From an uncultured Chromatiaceae bacterium (lineage in GTDB: Bacteria; Pseudomonadota; Gammaproteobacteria; Enterobacterales; Alteromonadaceae), in the NCBI GenBank assembly GCA_946481195.1, contig CAMLNG010000236.1, forward strand, positions 1 to 6,244: a stretch of DNA of 6,244 bases, read 5' to 3'. The translations under genes were made by a program, and so were the position numbers. Within the stretch, counting starts at the first letter, position 1, and every line of letters begins with the position of its first letter. This document shows, one piece after another, positions 1-6,244 of this stretch. The notes under the pieces are model-generated. The model did no database searches and was not told where the DNA came from. It saw nothing but the letters and a program-made list of their open reading frames with translations.

Positions 1-1268
1 TGGAACAAGACACGCAGTTATCCTTAATTGGCAGTATCGCTGAAGTGCTGGTGGCGCCTTTGGATTACGCCAAAGTACAGGCGCGGTTAACTTCAGCCAG
101 CTGCAAATATGTGACAATGACCATCACCGAAAAAGGCTATTGCCTGAGTAGCAGTGGTGAGTTGGATTTAAGCCATGCTGACATCGCTGACGATTTGCAG
201 CTGCCGGATGCGGTCTCCCAAGCCAAATCTGCCATCGGCTTGCTGACGCAAGCGCTGTGGCTGCGTCATCAGGCGGGTTTGCCGCTGCTGACGCTGATGA
301 GCTGTGACAATCTGACGGACAACGGCCATAAGCTGAAAGCTGCAGTGCGCTGTTTCGCTGCAAATGCCGCTATTTTTGCCAAAGATGTCGACTTTTTACT
401 GCAATTAACTGAGCTGATTTGCCCATGTTCTATGGTTGACAGCATCACACCCGCCACTGACGATGCGCTGCGCGATTTAGTTGCCAGCAAACTCGGTGTG
501 CAGGACGCCTGGCCGGTCAAACGTGAAGCCTTTTGCCAGTGGGTGGTTGAAGACATATTACCGGGCGACCAGCCGGCCTGGCGCGACGTTGGCGTGATTT
601 TCACCAAAGATGTCACCGCCTTTGAAAAAGCCAAATTACGCTTATTAAACGCGCCGCATTCAACGCTGGCCTACCTCGGTTCTTTACTGAGAATTGAGAC
701 CGTATTTGATGCGATGGCGCAGCCGCAGTTAAGCCAACTGGTGCAGGAACTGGTCAACCACGAAATTCTGCCATCTGTACCTTTGGTCGATGGCTTAGAT
801 TTGGCGCAATACAGCGCGGATATTTTCCGCCGTTTCGAAAATCCGTCGGTGCGGCATTTGCTGGCGCAAATCGCCTGGGATGGCTCACAGAAATTACAAA
901 TGCGCTTGTTGCCGGTGATCCGCGACAACTTAGCGGCCGGTCGTTCGGTGCGTTTGCTGGCTTTAGCCATCGCCAGCTGGCTGCAGTTTATTCGCTTACG
1001 CGCCCAGCAAGCGCAGCAGCTTGGCGAGCAGGCCCCGGCACTGGTCGACCCGCTGGCACCGCTGTTACTGGCTACGGCCGCGCAGTGCACCGGCGATGCC
1101 CGCACCGATGTGCCGCTGTGGTTAGCGCTCGACAGCATTTTTGCTGCAGACCTGATTAATCAGACCGCTTTTGTCTCTGCGCTTTGGCAGGCCTATCAGC
1201 AGCTGAGCCCAATCCTGAACGGCGCCAGCGCCGATTTATCGCAGTTTATTCCCGGAGTTGATGCATGA
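1..1268 (+). CDS. uxuB: Fructuronate reductase (D-mannonate oxidoreductase), 5' truncated by window edge
   Basis: This cytosolic enzyme interconverts D-fructuronate and D-mannonate with NAD(P)H, a step of glucuronate catabolism. The reading frame is open from the first full codon at 3, so the GTG at 45 is an internal valine and not the start. By comparison with E. coli UxuB (about 486 aa), roughly 80-90 N-terminal residues are missing, including the dinucleotide-binding glycine motif. Visible family signatures are IGSIAEVL just after the edge, TITEKGYC (near 120-145), MSCDN..NGH (near 297-330) and RLLN.PHS.LAYLG. The catalytic K-x4-N-x2-H pattern of polyol-type long-chain dehydrogenases is intact: Lys at 633, Asn at 648, His at 657. 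The all-helical C-terminal domain includes FENPSVRHL and DGSQKL, as in UxuB. The stop overlaps the eda start as ATGA, so the two are probably translationally coupled. Mannitol dehydrogenase and tagaturonate reductase are relatives. The similarity to UxuB and the eda-kdgK neighbours favour fructuronate reductase. Confidence 0.87.
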   Translation, partial: EQDTQLSLIGSIAEVLVAPLDYAKVQARLTSASCKYVTMTITEKGYCLSSSGELDLSHADIADDLQLPDAVSQAKSAIGLLTQALWLRHQAGLPLLTLMSCDNLTDNGHKLKAAVRCFAANAAIFAKDVDFLLQLTELICPCSMVDSITPATDDALRDLVASKLGVQDAWPVKREAFCQWVVEDILPGDQPAWRDVGVIFTKDVTAFEKAKLRLLNAPHSTLAYLGSLLRIETVFDAMAQPQLSQLVQELVNHEILPSVPLVDGLDLAQYSADIFRRFENPSVRHLLAQIAWDGSQKLQMRLLPVIRDNLAAGRSVRLLALAIASWLQFIRLRAQQAQQLGEQAPALVDPLAPLLLATAAQCTGDARTDVPLWLALDSIFAADLINQTAFVSALWQAYQQLSPILNGASADLSQFIPGVDA

Positions 1269-1936
1269 AGGCCTTATCGACCTTATTAAACGGCAGCCCG
1301 CTGCTGCCCATTATTCAGACCGAACAGCCTGAACAGGCCGTTGCTATCGCCCGGGCGATGCAGGAAGGTGGTGTCAAAGCGGTTGAAGTGGTGCTGCGCA
1401 CGCCCAAAGCGCTGGATGCCATTTCGGCTATTCGCGCTGCATTGCCGGAGTTACTGGTCGGTGCCGGCACAGTATTAAACGCTGAACAGGCGCAGGCCTG
1501 CAGCTGGGCCGGTGCGCAGTTTCTGGTCAGTCCGGCCGCGACGACGAAGTTACTGGAAGCCATGTTAGCCACAGGCTTGCCACTGGCACCTGGTGTGCAG
1601 ACCGTCACAGAAATGGCTGCAGCCCATGAACTGGGCTTAACCGAGCTGAAGTTTTTTCCGGCGCATTTAAGTGGCGGGCCAGGGTTGTTGTCAGCGGTAC
1701 GCAGCATTTTACCCAAAGTGCAGTTCTGCCCGACCGGCGGCATCGGTATTAACAATCTGGCGGATTATCTGGCATTGCCCAATGTGTTTGTCGTGGGAGG
1801 CAGCTGGCTGACGCCGGCGGCTGCACTGCAAAACGGCGATTATGACGCTATTCGTCGGCTGACCGAGCAGTCGCTGCAAATTGCCGCGAACGTATTAGCC
1901 GATAAAAAAGCGCCGTTACTGAAAAAATCAGCCTGA
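1265..1936 (+). CDS. eda: 2-dehydro-3-deoxy-6-phosphogluconate (KDPG) aldolase
   Basis: This class I aldolase cleaves KDPG to pyruvate and D-glyceraldehyde-3-phosphate in the cytosol, the last step of the Entner-Doudoroff and uronate pathways. The 223-residue length is usual for the family (E. coli Eda about 213). Active-site residues are all visible: Glu41 and Arg45 in EVVLRT, Thr69 in GAGT, Pro90 in SPAAT, Schiff-base Lys129 in LKFFPA, Phe131, Gly158-Gly159 in PTGGI and Ser180 in VGGSW. One small oddity is Ala at residue 91, where E. coli Eda has Gly (SPG). The ATG at 1265 is chosen because it overlaps the uxuB stop (ATGA) and has CGGAG at 1253-1257. The C-terminus ends in a short Lys/Ala-rich tail. 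Product assignment is very secure. KDPGal aldolase (DgoA type) is a relative, but the kdgK and uxuB neighbours support KDPG as substrate. Confidence 0.95.
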   Translation: MKALSTLLNGSPLLPIIQTEQPEQAVAIARAMQEGGVKAVEVVLRTPKALDAISAIRAALPELLVGAGTVLNAEQAQACSWAGAQFLVSPAATTKLLEAMLATGLPLAPGVQTVTEMAAAHELGLTELKFFPAHLSGGPGLLSAVRSILPKVQFCPTGGIGINNLADYLALPNVFVVGGSWLTPAAALQNGDYDAIRRLTEQSLQIAANVLADKKAPLLKKSA

Positions 1937-1949
1937 CAGGAGCCTGCTC

Positions 1950-2903
1950 ATGGCAACAACACAACAACAGCAACGCGTGGTGATTTTCGGCGAATGTATG
2001 GTCGAGCTGTATCAGCTGGTGGAAAACGTCTATCACCAGAATTTCGCCGGCGATGTATTTAACACTGCGGTCTACCTCAAAAGGGTGAATCCTGCTGTGC
2101 AGGTCGACTTTTTTTCTGCCATCGGCACTGACCTGATTAGCGATAAGCTGTTAGCTGCAGTAGAAAACGAAAAGCTCGGCAGCAGTTTGTTGCTCAGAAG
2201 CAAAACCGCGCGGCCAGGTTTGTACATGATTAATACCGACGCTTTTGGCGAGCGCAGTTTCGTCTACTGGCGCGACAGTTCGGCCGCCAAACAAACGCTG
2301 CAGCTGTTCCGCGCCCGCAACGACGTGACGCCATTGACCAGCGCCGACTGGTTTTATTTCTCCGGTATAAGCCTCGCGATTTTATCGCAGGACGACCGCG
2401 AGGATTTGTTTGCTTTAGTGGCGGAATTAAAAGCGGCCGGCGTCAACATCGGTTTTGACCCGAATTACCGCCCGGTGCTGTGGCAAAGCGTGCAGCAGTG
2501 CCGCGACGCTTTTGAGCGCGCTTATGCCTTGTCAGACATCGCCTTGCCGGGCCTGGACGACCATAAAGTGCTGTTTAACGCGCAACATTGCGACGATGTG
2601 ATCAAGCAGCTCAAAGCGCTAGGCACTGGCGAGATTGTGGTGAAAAACGGCAAAGACGGCGCAGTGGTCTGGGCTGGTGGCGAGAGATTTGCCATGCCGG
2701 CAGTGACGGTGAAAAAAGTGGTGGATACCACAGCAGCCGGTGATTCTTTTAATGGTGGTTATCTGGCGGCGCGGCTGGCCGGGCAATCGCCCAAAGCGGC
2801 TGCGCAGCTGGCGGCGGCGCTTGCCGGGTTTGTCGTCGAACACACCGGCGCTATTGTCAGCATGGATAATTTTCGCGCTTTTAAGGCGCACTATTCGTTA
2901 TAA
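1950..2903 (+). CDS. kdgK: 2-keto-3-deoxygluconate (KDG) kinase, PfkB family
   Basis: This cytosolic kinase phosphorylates 2-keto-3-deoxygluconate with ATP to KDPG, the substrate of the preceding eda product. The 317 residues fit the family (E. coli KdgK about 309), and similarity is visible throughout. VIFGECMVEL (11-20) is the first strand. AGD..NTAVYL (33-43) is the sugar-binding region, with Ala replacing the first Gly of E. coli GGD. RPGLYMI and ERSFVYWR..SAAK form the substrate lid, followed by SGISLAIL and FDPNYRP..W. The PfkB signature DTTAAGDSFNGGYLA places the anion hole and the catalytic base Asp265 near the C-terminus. The start has AGGAG at 1938-1942, seven bases before the ATG, and lies 13 bases after the eda stop, so it belongs to the same transcript. 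The N-terminus carries a short Gln-rich run (TTQQQQ) of no known role. Fructokinase and ribokinase are relatives, but the KDG-kinase-specific motifs and context make this call secure. Confidence 0.95.
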   Translation: MATTQQQQRVVIFGECMVELYQLVENVYHQNFAGDVFNTAVYLKRVNPAVQVDFFSAIGTDLISDKLLAAVENEKLGSSLLLRSKTARPGLYMINTDAFGERSFVYWRDSSAAKQTLQLFRARNDVTPLTSADWFYFSGISLAILSQDDREDLFALVAELKAAGVNIGFDPNYRPVLWQSVQQCRDAFERAYALSDIALPGLDDHKVLFNAQHCDDVIKQLKALGTGEIVVKNGKDGAVVWAGGERFAMPAVTVKKVVDTTAAGDSFNGGYLAARLAGQSPKAAAQLAAALAGFVVEHTGAIVSMDNFRAFKAHYSL

Positions 2904-2934
2904 AAAATGGCGCAACAGCGCACTTAGAAAATGA

Positions 2935-2962
2935 GGTCAGGCAGCCGGCTAACCGGCTGACC
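2935..2962 (+). other. Bulged hairpin between kdgK and the aldehyde dehydrogenase gene
   Basis: The 115-base gap 2904-3018 contains an inverted repeat. GGTCA (2935-2939) pairs with TGACC (2958-2962), and GCCGG (2944-2948) pairs with CCGGC (2953-2957), with loop CTAA and a four-base bulge at 2940-2943. An alternative pairing gives a simple 7-bp stem, CAGCCGG/CCGGCTG, at 2942-2959. No T-run follows, so it is not a standard intrinsic terminator. It may slow polymerase, protect the 3' end of the uxuB-eda-kdgK message or mark an RNA processing site. No convincing promoter is seen downstream: a TTGCAA/TATTTA pair is spaced 15 bases and would start transcription on the ribosome binding site. Confidence 0.5.
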
Positions 2963-3018
2963 GGACCCGTCATTGCAACCACGGACACAGCGCTATTTAT
3001 CAAAAAAAGGAACTGTGT

Positions 3019-4641
3019 ATGTCTGAGTTAGCTTTGTTATTCCCGACCGCCGCGCAAGTCGCGGCGGAGTTTCCCGCGCCTGGATATCTGGCGCAGCGTC
3101 ACTATCTGATTGATGGTGAATTGTGTCATTGGTCCGGTGAACTGGCGGAAGTATTCAGTCCGGTGCAGATCCGGGATGAGACCACCGGCCAAATCGAGGC
3201 AGCGCGGCTTGGCGCCACGCCACTGCTGGACAGCGCTGCGGCACTGACGGCGCTGGACGCAGCAGTGCGCGCTTATGATTTGGGTCGTGGCGAATGGCCG
3301 ACGATGCCGCTGTTAGCGCGCATCCGCCATGTTGAACAATTCCTCGCCGCGATGGCGCAAAAGCGTGACGAAGTCGTGCGTTTATTGATGTGGGAAATTG
3401 GTAAAAATGCTGCGGACGCTGCCAAAGAATTTGACCGCACCTGCGATTACATCCGCGACACTATTCAGGCGCTGAAACAGCAGGACCGCGCCGACAGCCA
3501 TTTTATCACTGAACAAGGTGTGCTCGGCAAAATCCGCCGCGTGCCGCTTGGTGTGGCGCTTTGTATGGGGCCTTTTAACTATCCGCTCAATGAAACCTTC
3601 ACCACGCTGATCCCGGCGCTGATGATGGGCAATACCGTGGTATTTAAGCCGGCCAAATACGGTGTGCTGTTGATTGAACCTTTGCTGGCTGCCTTTCGTG
3701 AGTGTTTTCCGGCCGGTGTTATTAACGTGATTTATGGCCGTGGCCGCGAAACGGTCGGTGCGCTGATGCAAAGTGGCAAAGTCGACGTGCTGGCTTTTAT
3801 CGGTACTAACAAAGGCGCCAGTGATTTAAAACGCCTGCATCCAAAACCACACCGACTCAAAGCGGTGCTTGGCCTTGATGCGAAAAACCCGGCGATAGTG
3901 CTGCCTTGTGCCGACCTTGCCGCAACTGCCAAAGAAGTGATTGCCGGCGCTTTGGCTTTTAATGGTCAGCGTTGTACCGCGTTAAAAATTATCTTTGTAC
4001 CACGGGCGCAGGCATCCGCTTTATTACCGCTGCTGGCGGCGCAAATCGACGCACTGAAACTGGCGATGCCGTGGCAGACTGGTGCGCAAATCACGCCACT
4101 GCCGGAACCGGGCAAAACTGACGCCATGGCGGCTTTAATTGCTGATGCCAAAGCGCATGGCGCGCTAGTGGTGAACAGCGGCGGTGGTGATTTTGCCGGC
4201 AGTCTGATGCGTCCGGCGTTGTTGTATCCGGTGTCACCTGCGATGCGGCTGTATCAGGAAGAGCAATTCGGGCCTTTGGTGCCGGTGGTGCCATATGACG
4301 ATATTGCGGAAGTTATCGACTATGTCATCCACAGCAATTTTGGTCAGCAACTCAGTATTTTCGGCACCGATGGCCGCGCGATAGGCCCATTAGTCGACAT
4401 TTTTGCCAATCAGGTGGGCCGCATCAATATCAACAGCCAGTGCCAGCGCAGCCCGGACAGCTTTCCTTTTACCGGCCGCAAAGATTCGGCAGAAGGGACT
4501 TTGTCGGTACAGGATGCTTTGCATCAGTTTTCCATTCCAACTTTAGTGGCGACCAAAGGCAATGAGGCTGGCATCAGTTTAGTGCGCGACATGGTGCAGC
4601 GACGCGATTCGGCGTTTCTGTCCACCGACTTTTTGTTTTAA
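3019..4641 (+). CDS. GapN-like NADP-dependent (non-phosphorylating) glyceraldehyde-3-phosphate dehydrogenase, aldehyde dehydrogenase superfamily
   Basis: This cytosolic aldehyde dehydrogenase probably oxidises glyceraldehyde-3-phosphate directly to 3-phosphoglycerate with NADP+. The GapN-like signs are GPFNYPLNE (oxyanion Asn187), ALMMGNTVVFKPAKYG (Lys210) and the C-terminal NSQCQRSPDSFPFTGRKDS segment, which resembles plant GapN. Lys213 takes the place of the Glu that favours NAD in many relatives, compatible with NADP use. The catalytic nucleophile is Cys319 in NGQRCTA, and EEQFGP holds cofactor-binding Glu415. At 540 residues it is longer than the usual 480-500, mostly through an N-terminal extension. 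The striking oddity is VLGLDAKNP (283-291), which puts Gly285 where the general-base Glu normally stands, exactly 34 residues before the Cys. Asp287 is two residues further on. The ATG at 3019 has AAGGA at 3007-3011. Directly behind eda, it could consume the aldolase's glyceraldehyde-3-phosphate. Substrate is inferred from similarity and context. Another aldehyde, such as a uronate-derived semialdehyde, is possible. Confidence 0.77.
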   Translation: MSELALLFPTAAQVAAEFPAPGYLAQRHYLIDGELCHWSGELAEVFSPVQIRDETTGQIEAARLGATPLLDSAAALTALDAAVRAYDLGRGEWPTMPLLARIRHVEQFLAAMAQKRDEVVRLLMWEIGKNAADAAKEFDRTCDYIRDTIQALKQQDRADSHFITEQGVLGKIRRVPLGVALCMGPFNYPLNETFTTLIPALMMGNTVVFKPAKYGVLLIEPLLAAFRECFPAGVINVIYGRGRETVGALMQSGKVDVLAFIGTNKGASDLKRLHPKPHRLKAVLGLDAKNPAIVLPCADLAATAKEVIAGALAFNGQRCTALKIIFVPRAQASALLPLLAAQIDALKLAMPWQTGAQITPLPEPGKTDAMAALIADAKAHGALVVNSGGGDFAGSLMRPALLYPVSPAMRLYQEEQFGPLVPVVPYDDIAEVIDYVIHSNFGQQLSIFGTDGRAIGPLVDIFANQVGRININSQCQRSPDSFPFTGRKDSAEGTLSVQDALHQFSIPTLVATKGNEAGISLVRDMVQRRDSAFLSTDFLF

Positions 4642-4663
4642 GCCGGTTTATTTTAATTGAATT

Positions 4664-4677
4664 TGCCACCGGTGGCA
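4664..4677. promoter_or_regulatory. Perfect 14-base palindrome, candidate LacI-type operator
   Basis: TGCCACCGGTGGCA is a perfect even palindrome with a central CG, the form usual for LacI-family repressor operators. It sits 22 bases after the aldehyde dehydrogenase stop and 132 bases before the receptor ATG. The core CCGGT recurs at 4643-4647 and 4682-4686, and an imperfect GGCA-GG-TGCC repeat overlaps its right edge. A weak promoter could overlap it (TTGCCA at 4663-4668, TACAGC at 4686-4691, 17 bases apart), which would allow repression by occlusion. I see no second full copy before the aldehyde dehydrogenase gene. The regulator is not in the window, and a sugar-acid-responsive repressor is an inference. 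Confidence 0.5.
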
Positions 4678-4716
4678 GGTGCCGGTACAGCAAAATAAAT
4701 TGCAGAAATGCAACAT

Positions 4717-4751
4717 CCACAGCCGTGCAGTCGCCTGTCGCACGGCTGTGG
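4717..4751 (+). terminator. Strong hairpin, 12-bp perfect stem; possible terminator or leader structure
   Basis: CCACAGCCGTGC (4717-4728) is perfectly complementary in reverse to GCACGGCTGTGG (4740-4751), with an 11-base loop. Such a GC-rich stem in a gap between two genes suggests termination of the transcript arriving from the aldehyde dehydrogenase gene. The following bases (TTATTCGC) are only a poor T-run, so termination may be partial or Rho-assisted. If the receptor promoter lies upstream, near the palindrome at 4664-4677, the hairpin would instead be in the receptor's 5' leader. The stem itself is certain; its role is not. Confidence 0.5.
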
Positions 4752-4809
4752 TTATTCGCAGGAAGTAGAAATAAAAACACTATAAATCAACAAGAAAGGA
4801 CGACAGGGT

Positions 4810-6244
4810 ATGACAAAAAATAAAAAAACAACGGGAAAGCCACAATTTGCCTCGCAGGCGCTCAGTCACGCTATCTGGCTGGGGCTTGGCTTGATTGCCA
4901 CACCTGCGCTGGCGCAGCAAACGGCAACGGCAAAAACTACAACCAGCATCGCCGAAGCAACCAGTGCGCAAAAAGCGGATAAAACCAAAGCCGACGAAAT
5001 TGAAGTGATTGAAGTCTCAGGCTTTCGCGGCAGCTTAAACGTCGCTTTAGCCGCCAAACGCGAAGCAGTCGGCAGCAAAGAAACCATTTTGGCGGAAGAC
5101 TTAGGCAAATTCCCCGACTTAAACATCGCCGACAGCTTAGCGCGGGTGCCGGGCATTGCTATTGAGCAGGACGCCGGCGAAGGCCGCCAAATCAGCCTGC
5201 GTGGTCTTGGCGCCACTTTTGTTAAAACGACGATTAACGGTATGGAATCAGCATCCGCCGGCGCAGCAACCGACGCCTCCGGCGGCGCCAATAAAAGCCG
5301 GGCTTTTGACTTTAACGTCTTTGCCTCTGAGTTATTCACCCAGATTGATGTGAACAAAACCGCCGCGGCAGAACTGGAAGACGGCGGTATATCCGGTAAC
5401 GTCAATCTGCAAACGGCGCGGCCATTTCAGTACCAGGACGACAAGTTCGCCTATAATCTCAATGCGCGTTACAACGATGTCGCGTCTGAAGTCACGCCGC
5501 GCGCTTCGCTGATGTTCAGCAAAAACTGGGACAACCACTTTGGTCTGCTGTTATCCGCCGCTTATTCAGAAGGTCTGGTGCAAAGCGAAGGCGCCACCAC
5601 AGTGCGCTGGAGCGTCAACAATCCGTCGTGGAAAACCGGCAACGCCGGCAATAAACTAACCGCAGCACCGGTGACGCAGTTAGAACCCAAAGGTGCTTAT
5701 ACCAACGCCAATATGGAAGGGCTGTGGATCCCGCGTATTCCGCGTTATTCGATTTTTAACAAACAGCAGGACCGGCTGGGTTTAACCGCCGCCGCGCAGT
5801 ACCGGCCGCATGACAATCTGTTGCTGAACTTTGACCTGCTGCACGCCAAACTCGACAGCACTATGGACGAATTCCAGTATTCGGCGCTACTGCGTGGTAA
5901 TGTCTCCAGCAAAACTAAAATTTATGCCGAAAATCTGGTGACGGACGCTGACAACACTGTGGTGGCCGGCACTTTATCCGGGGTGCCGATCCGCTCCGAA
6001 GCACGGCAGGACGTGTCGACATCGGACTTTAATCAGGCCACCTTTTCTGGCGACTGGCAAATCAGCGATGCGCTGCAAATGACCTTCCTTGCCGGGATTG
6101 GCAAGTCTGATTTGGATATCCCGTATCAGCGCACTTTTGCGTTGGATGCCAATAACTCCACTTTTGCCTATAGCTATGACAGCAATATCGACCCCATCAG
6201 CCTGATTGGCACTAAAGGCACCGCCATTGGCAGCGGTAGCATGA
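4810..6244 (+). CDS. TonB-dependent receptor for carbohydrate uptake, 3' truncated by window edge
   Basis: This outer-membrane beta-barrel transporter is powered by TonB-ExbBD. The frame is open from the ATG at 4810 to the window end, giving 478 complete codons. AGGA at 4797-4800 supports the start. A signal peptide is clear: basic KNKK near the N-terminus, a hydrophobic stretch at about 21-31 and the cleavage motif ALA before Gln36. A Thr/Ala/Lys-rich linker leads to a TonB-box-like stretch, IEVIEVSG (64-71). The plug domain follows (about 80-205), with IADSLARVPGIAI (106-118), GRQISLRGLG (125-134), a TINGME loop and the closing GGISGNVNLQT (192-202). After this come alternating aromatic beta-barrel strands (for example YNLNARYND). 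These features match the Xanthomonas/Caulobacter-type receptors linked to polysaccharide use. Full relatives are often 800-1000 residues, so about half is missing. Position next to glucuronate genes suggests a glucuronic-acid-bearing oligosaccharide as ligand. Alginate or pectin fragments are alternatives. Confidence 0.94.
   Translation, partial: MTKNKKTTGKPQFASQALSHAIWLGLGLIATPALAQQTATAKTTTSIAEATSAQKADKTKADEIEVIEVSGFRGSLNVALAAKREAVGSKETILAEDLGKFPDLNIADSLARVPGIAIEQDAGEGRQISLRGLGATFVKTTINGMESASAGAATDASGGANKSRAFDFNVFASELFTQIDVNKTAAAELEDGGISGNVNLQTARPFQYQDDKFAYNLNARYNDVASEVTPRASLMFSKNWDNHFGLLLSAAYSEGLVQSEGATTVRWSVNNPSWKTGNAGNKLTAAPVTQLEPKGAYTNANMEGLWIPRIPRYSIFNKQQDRLGLTAAAQYRPHDNLLLNFDLLHAKLDSTMDEFQYSALLRGNVSSKTKIYAENLVTDADNTVVAGTLSGVPIRSEARQDVSTSDFNQATFSGDWQISDALQMTFLAGIGKSDLDIPYQRTFALDANNSTFAYSYDSNIDPISLIGTKGTAIGSGSM

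Noticed and set aside
45..47. GTG as the start of the first gene
   Set aside because: The same frame is open to the window edge and codes for UxuB-like sequence (IGSIAEVL) before and through this codon. The true start lies outside.
671..1138. Minus-strand open frame (155 codons) within uxuB
   Set aside because: Its Ser/Cys/Ala-rich translation shows no family features and lies wholly inside the well-supported uxuB frame.
2907..2960. Two tiny reading frames (6 and 9 codons) after kdgK
   Set aside because: They are too short, have no convincing ribosome binding site and resemble nothing known.
2973..2999. TTGCAA/TATTTA as a promoter for the aldehyde dehydrogenase gene
   Set aside because: The spacer is only 15 bases and the implied start site would fall on the ribosome binding site.
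4708..4785. A 25-codon reading frame that could be a leader peptide before the receptor
   Set aside because: It has no ribosome binding site and no run of a regulatory codon, and its coding stretch is just the hairpin sequence.
4781..4787. TATAAAT as a -10 box for the receptor gene
   Set aside because: There is no recognisable -35 box at 16-18 bases, and the leader would be under 20 bases. Kept only as one of two models in the findings.
4866..5405. Long minus-strand open frame (179 codons)
   Set aside because: It lies antisense to the signal peptide and plug of the receptor and has a low-complexity Ala/Ser-rich translation. It is a shadow of the real gene.

Overview
The window looks like part of a sugar-acid catabolic and uptake locus from a Gram-negative gammaproteobacterium. 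The outer-membrane TonB-dependent receptor and the close resemblance of three enzymes to E. coli UxuB, Eda and KdgK support this. The codon style (many TTA leucines, moderate GC) would suit an Alteromonadales-type organism such as Rheinheimera or Alishewanella, but that placement is an impression, not a computed result. All genes lie on the + strand and coding density is high.

Layout: (1) bases 1-1268 hold the 3' part of a fructuronate reductase (mannitol dehydrogenase family, uxuB), whose N-terminus lies outside the window. (2) 1265-1936 is a complete KDPG aldolase (eda), overlapping the first gene by ATGA. (3) 1950-2903 is a complete 2-keto-3-deoxygluconate kinase (kdgK), 13 bases downstream. 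(4) After a 115-base gap with a bulged hairpin, 3019-4641 encodes a 540-residue aldehyde dehydrogenase resembling non-phosphorylating, NADP-dependent glyceraldehyde-3-phosphate dehydrogenase (GapN). (5) A 168-base gap carries a perfect 14-base palindrome (likely operator) and a 12-bp-stem hairpin. (6) From 4810 to the end runs the first 478 codons of a TonB-dependent receptor with signal peptide, TonB box and plug domain. No stretch longer than 300 bases lacks a gene.

How the genes fit together: the receptor would import a uronate-containing oligosaccharide across the outer membrane. Fructuronate would be reduced to mannonate by UxuB. Mannonate would be dehydrated to KDG by an enzyme not in the window, phosphorylated by KdgK and split by Eda into pyruvate and glyceraldehyde-3-phosphate. 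The aldehyde dehydrogenase would then oxidise that glyceraldehyde-3-phosphate to 3-phosphoglycerate, making NADPH. The pathway enzymes are well known. The main unusual points are that the aldehyde dehydrogenase has Gly where the family's general-base Glu should be, and that a GapN-like enzyme is placed directly behind the KDG branch. I see no evidence for a wholly new system, mobile element, CRISPR array or RNA gene.
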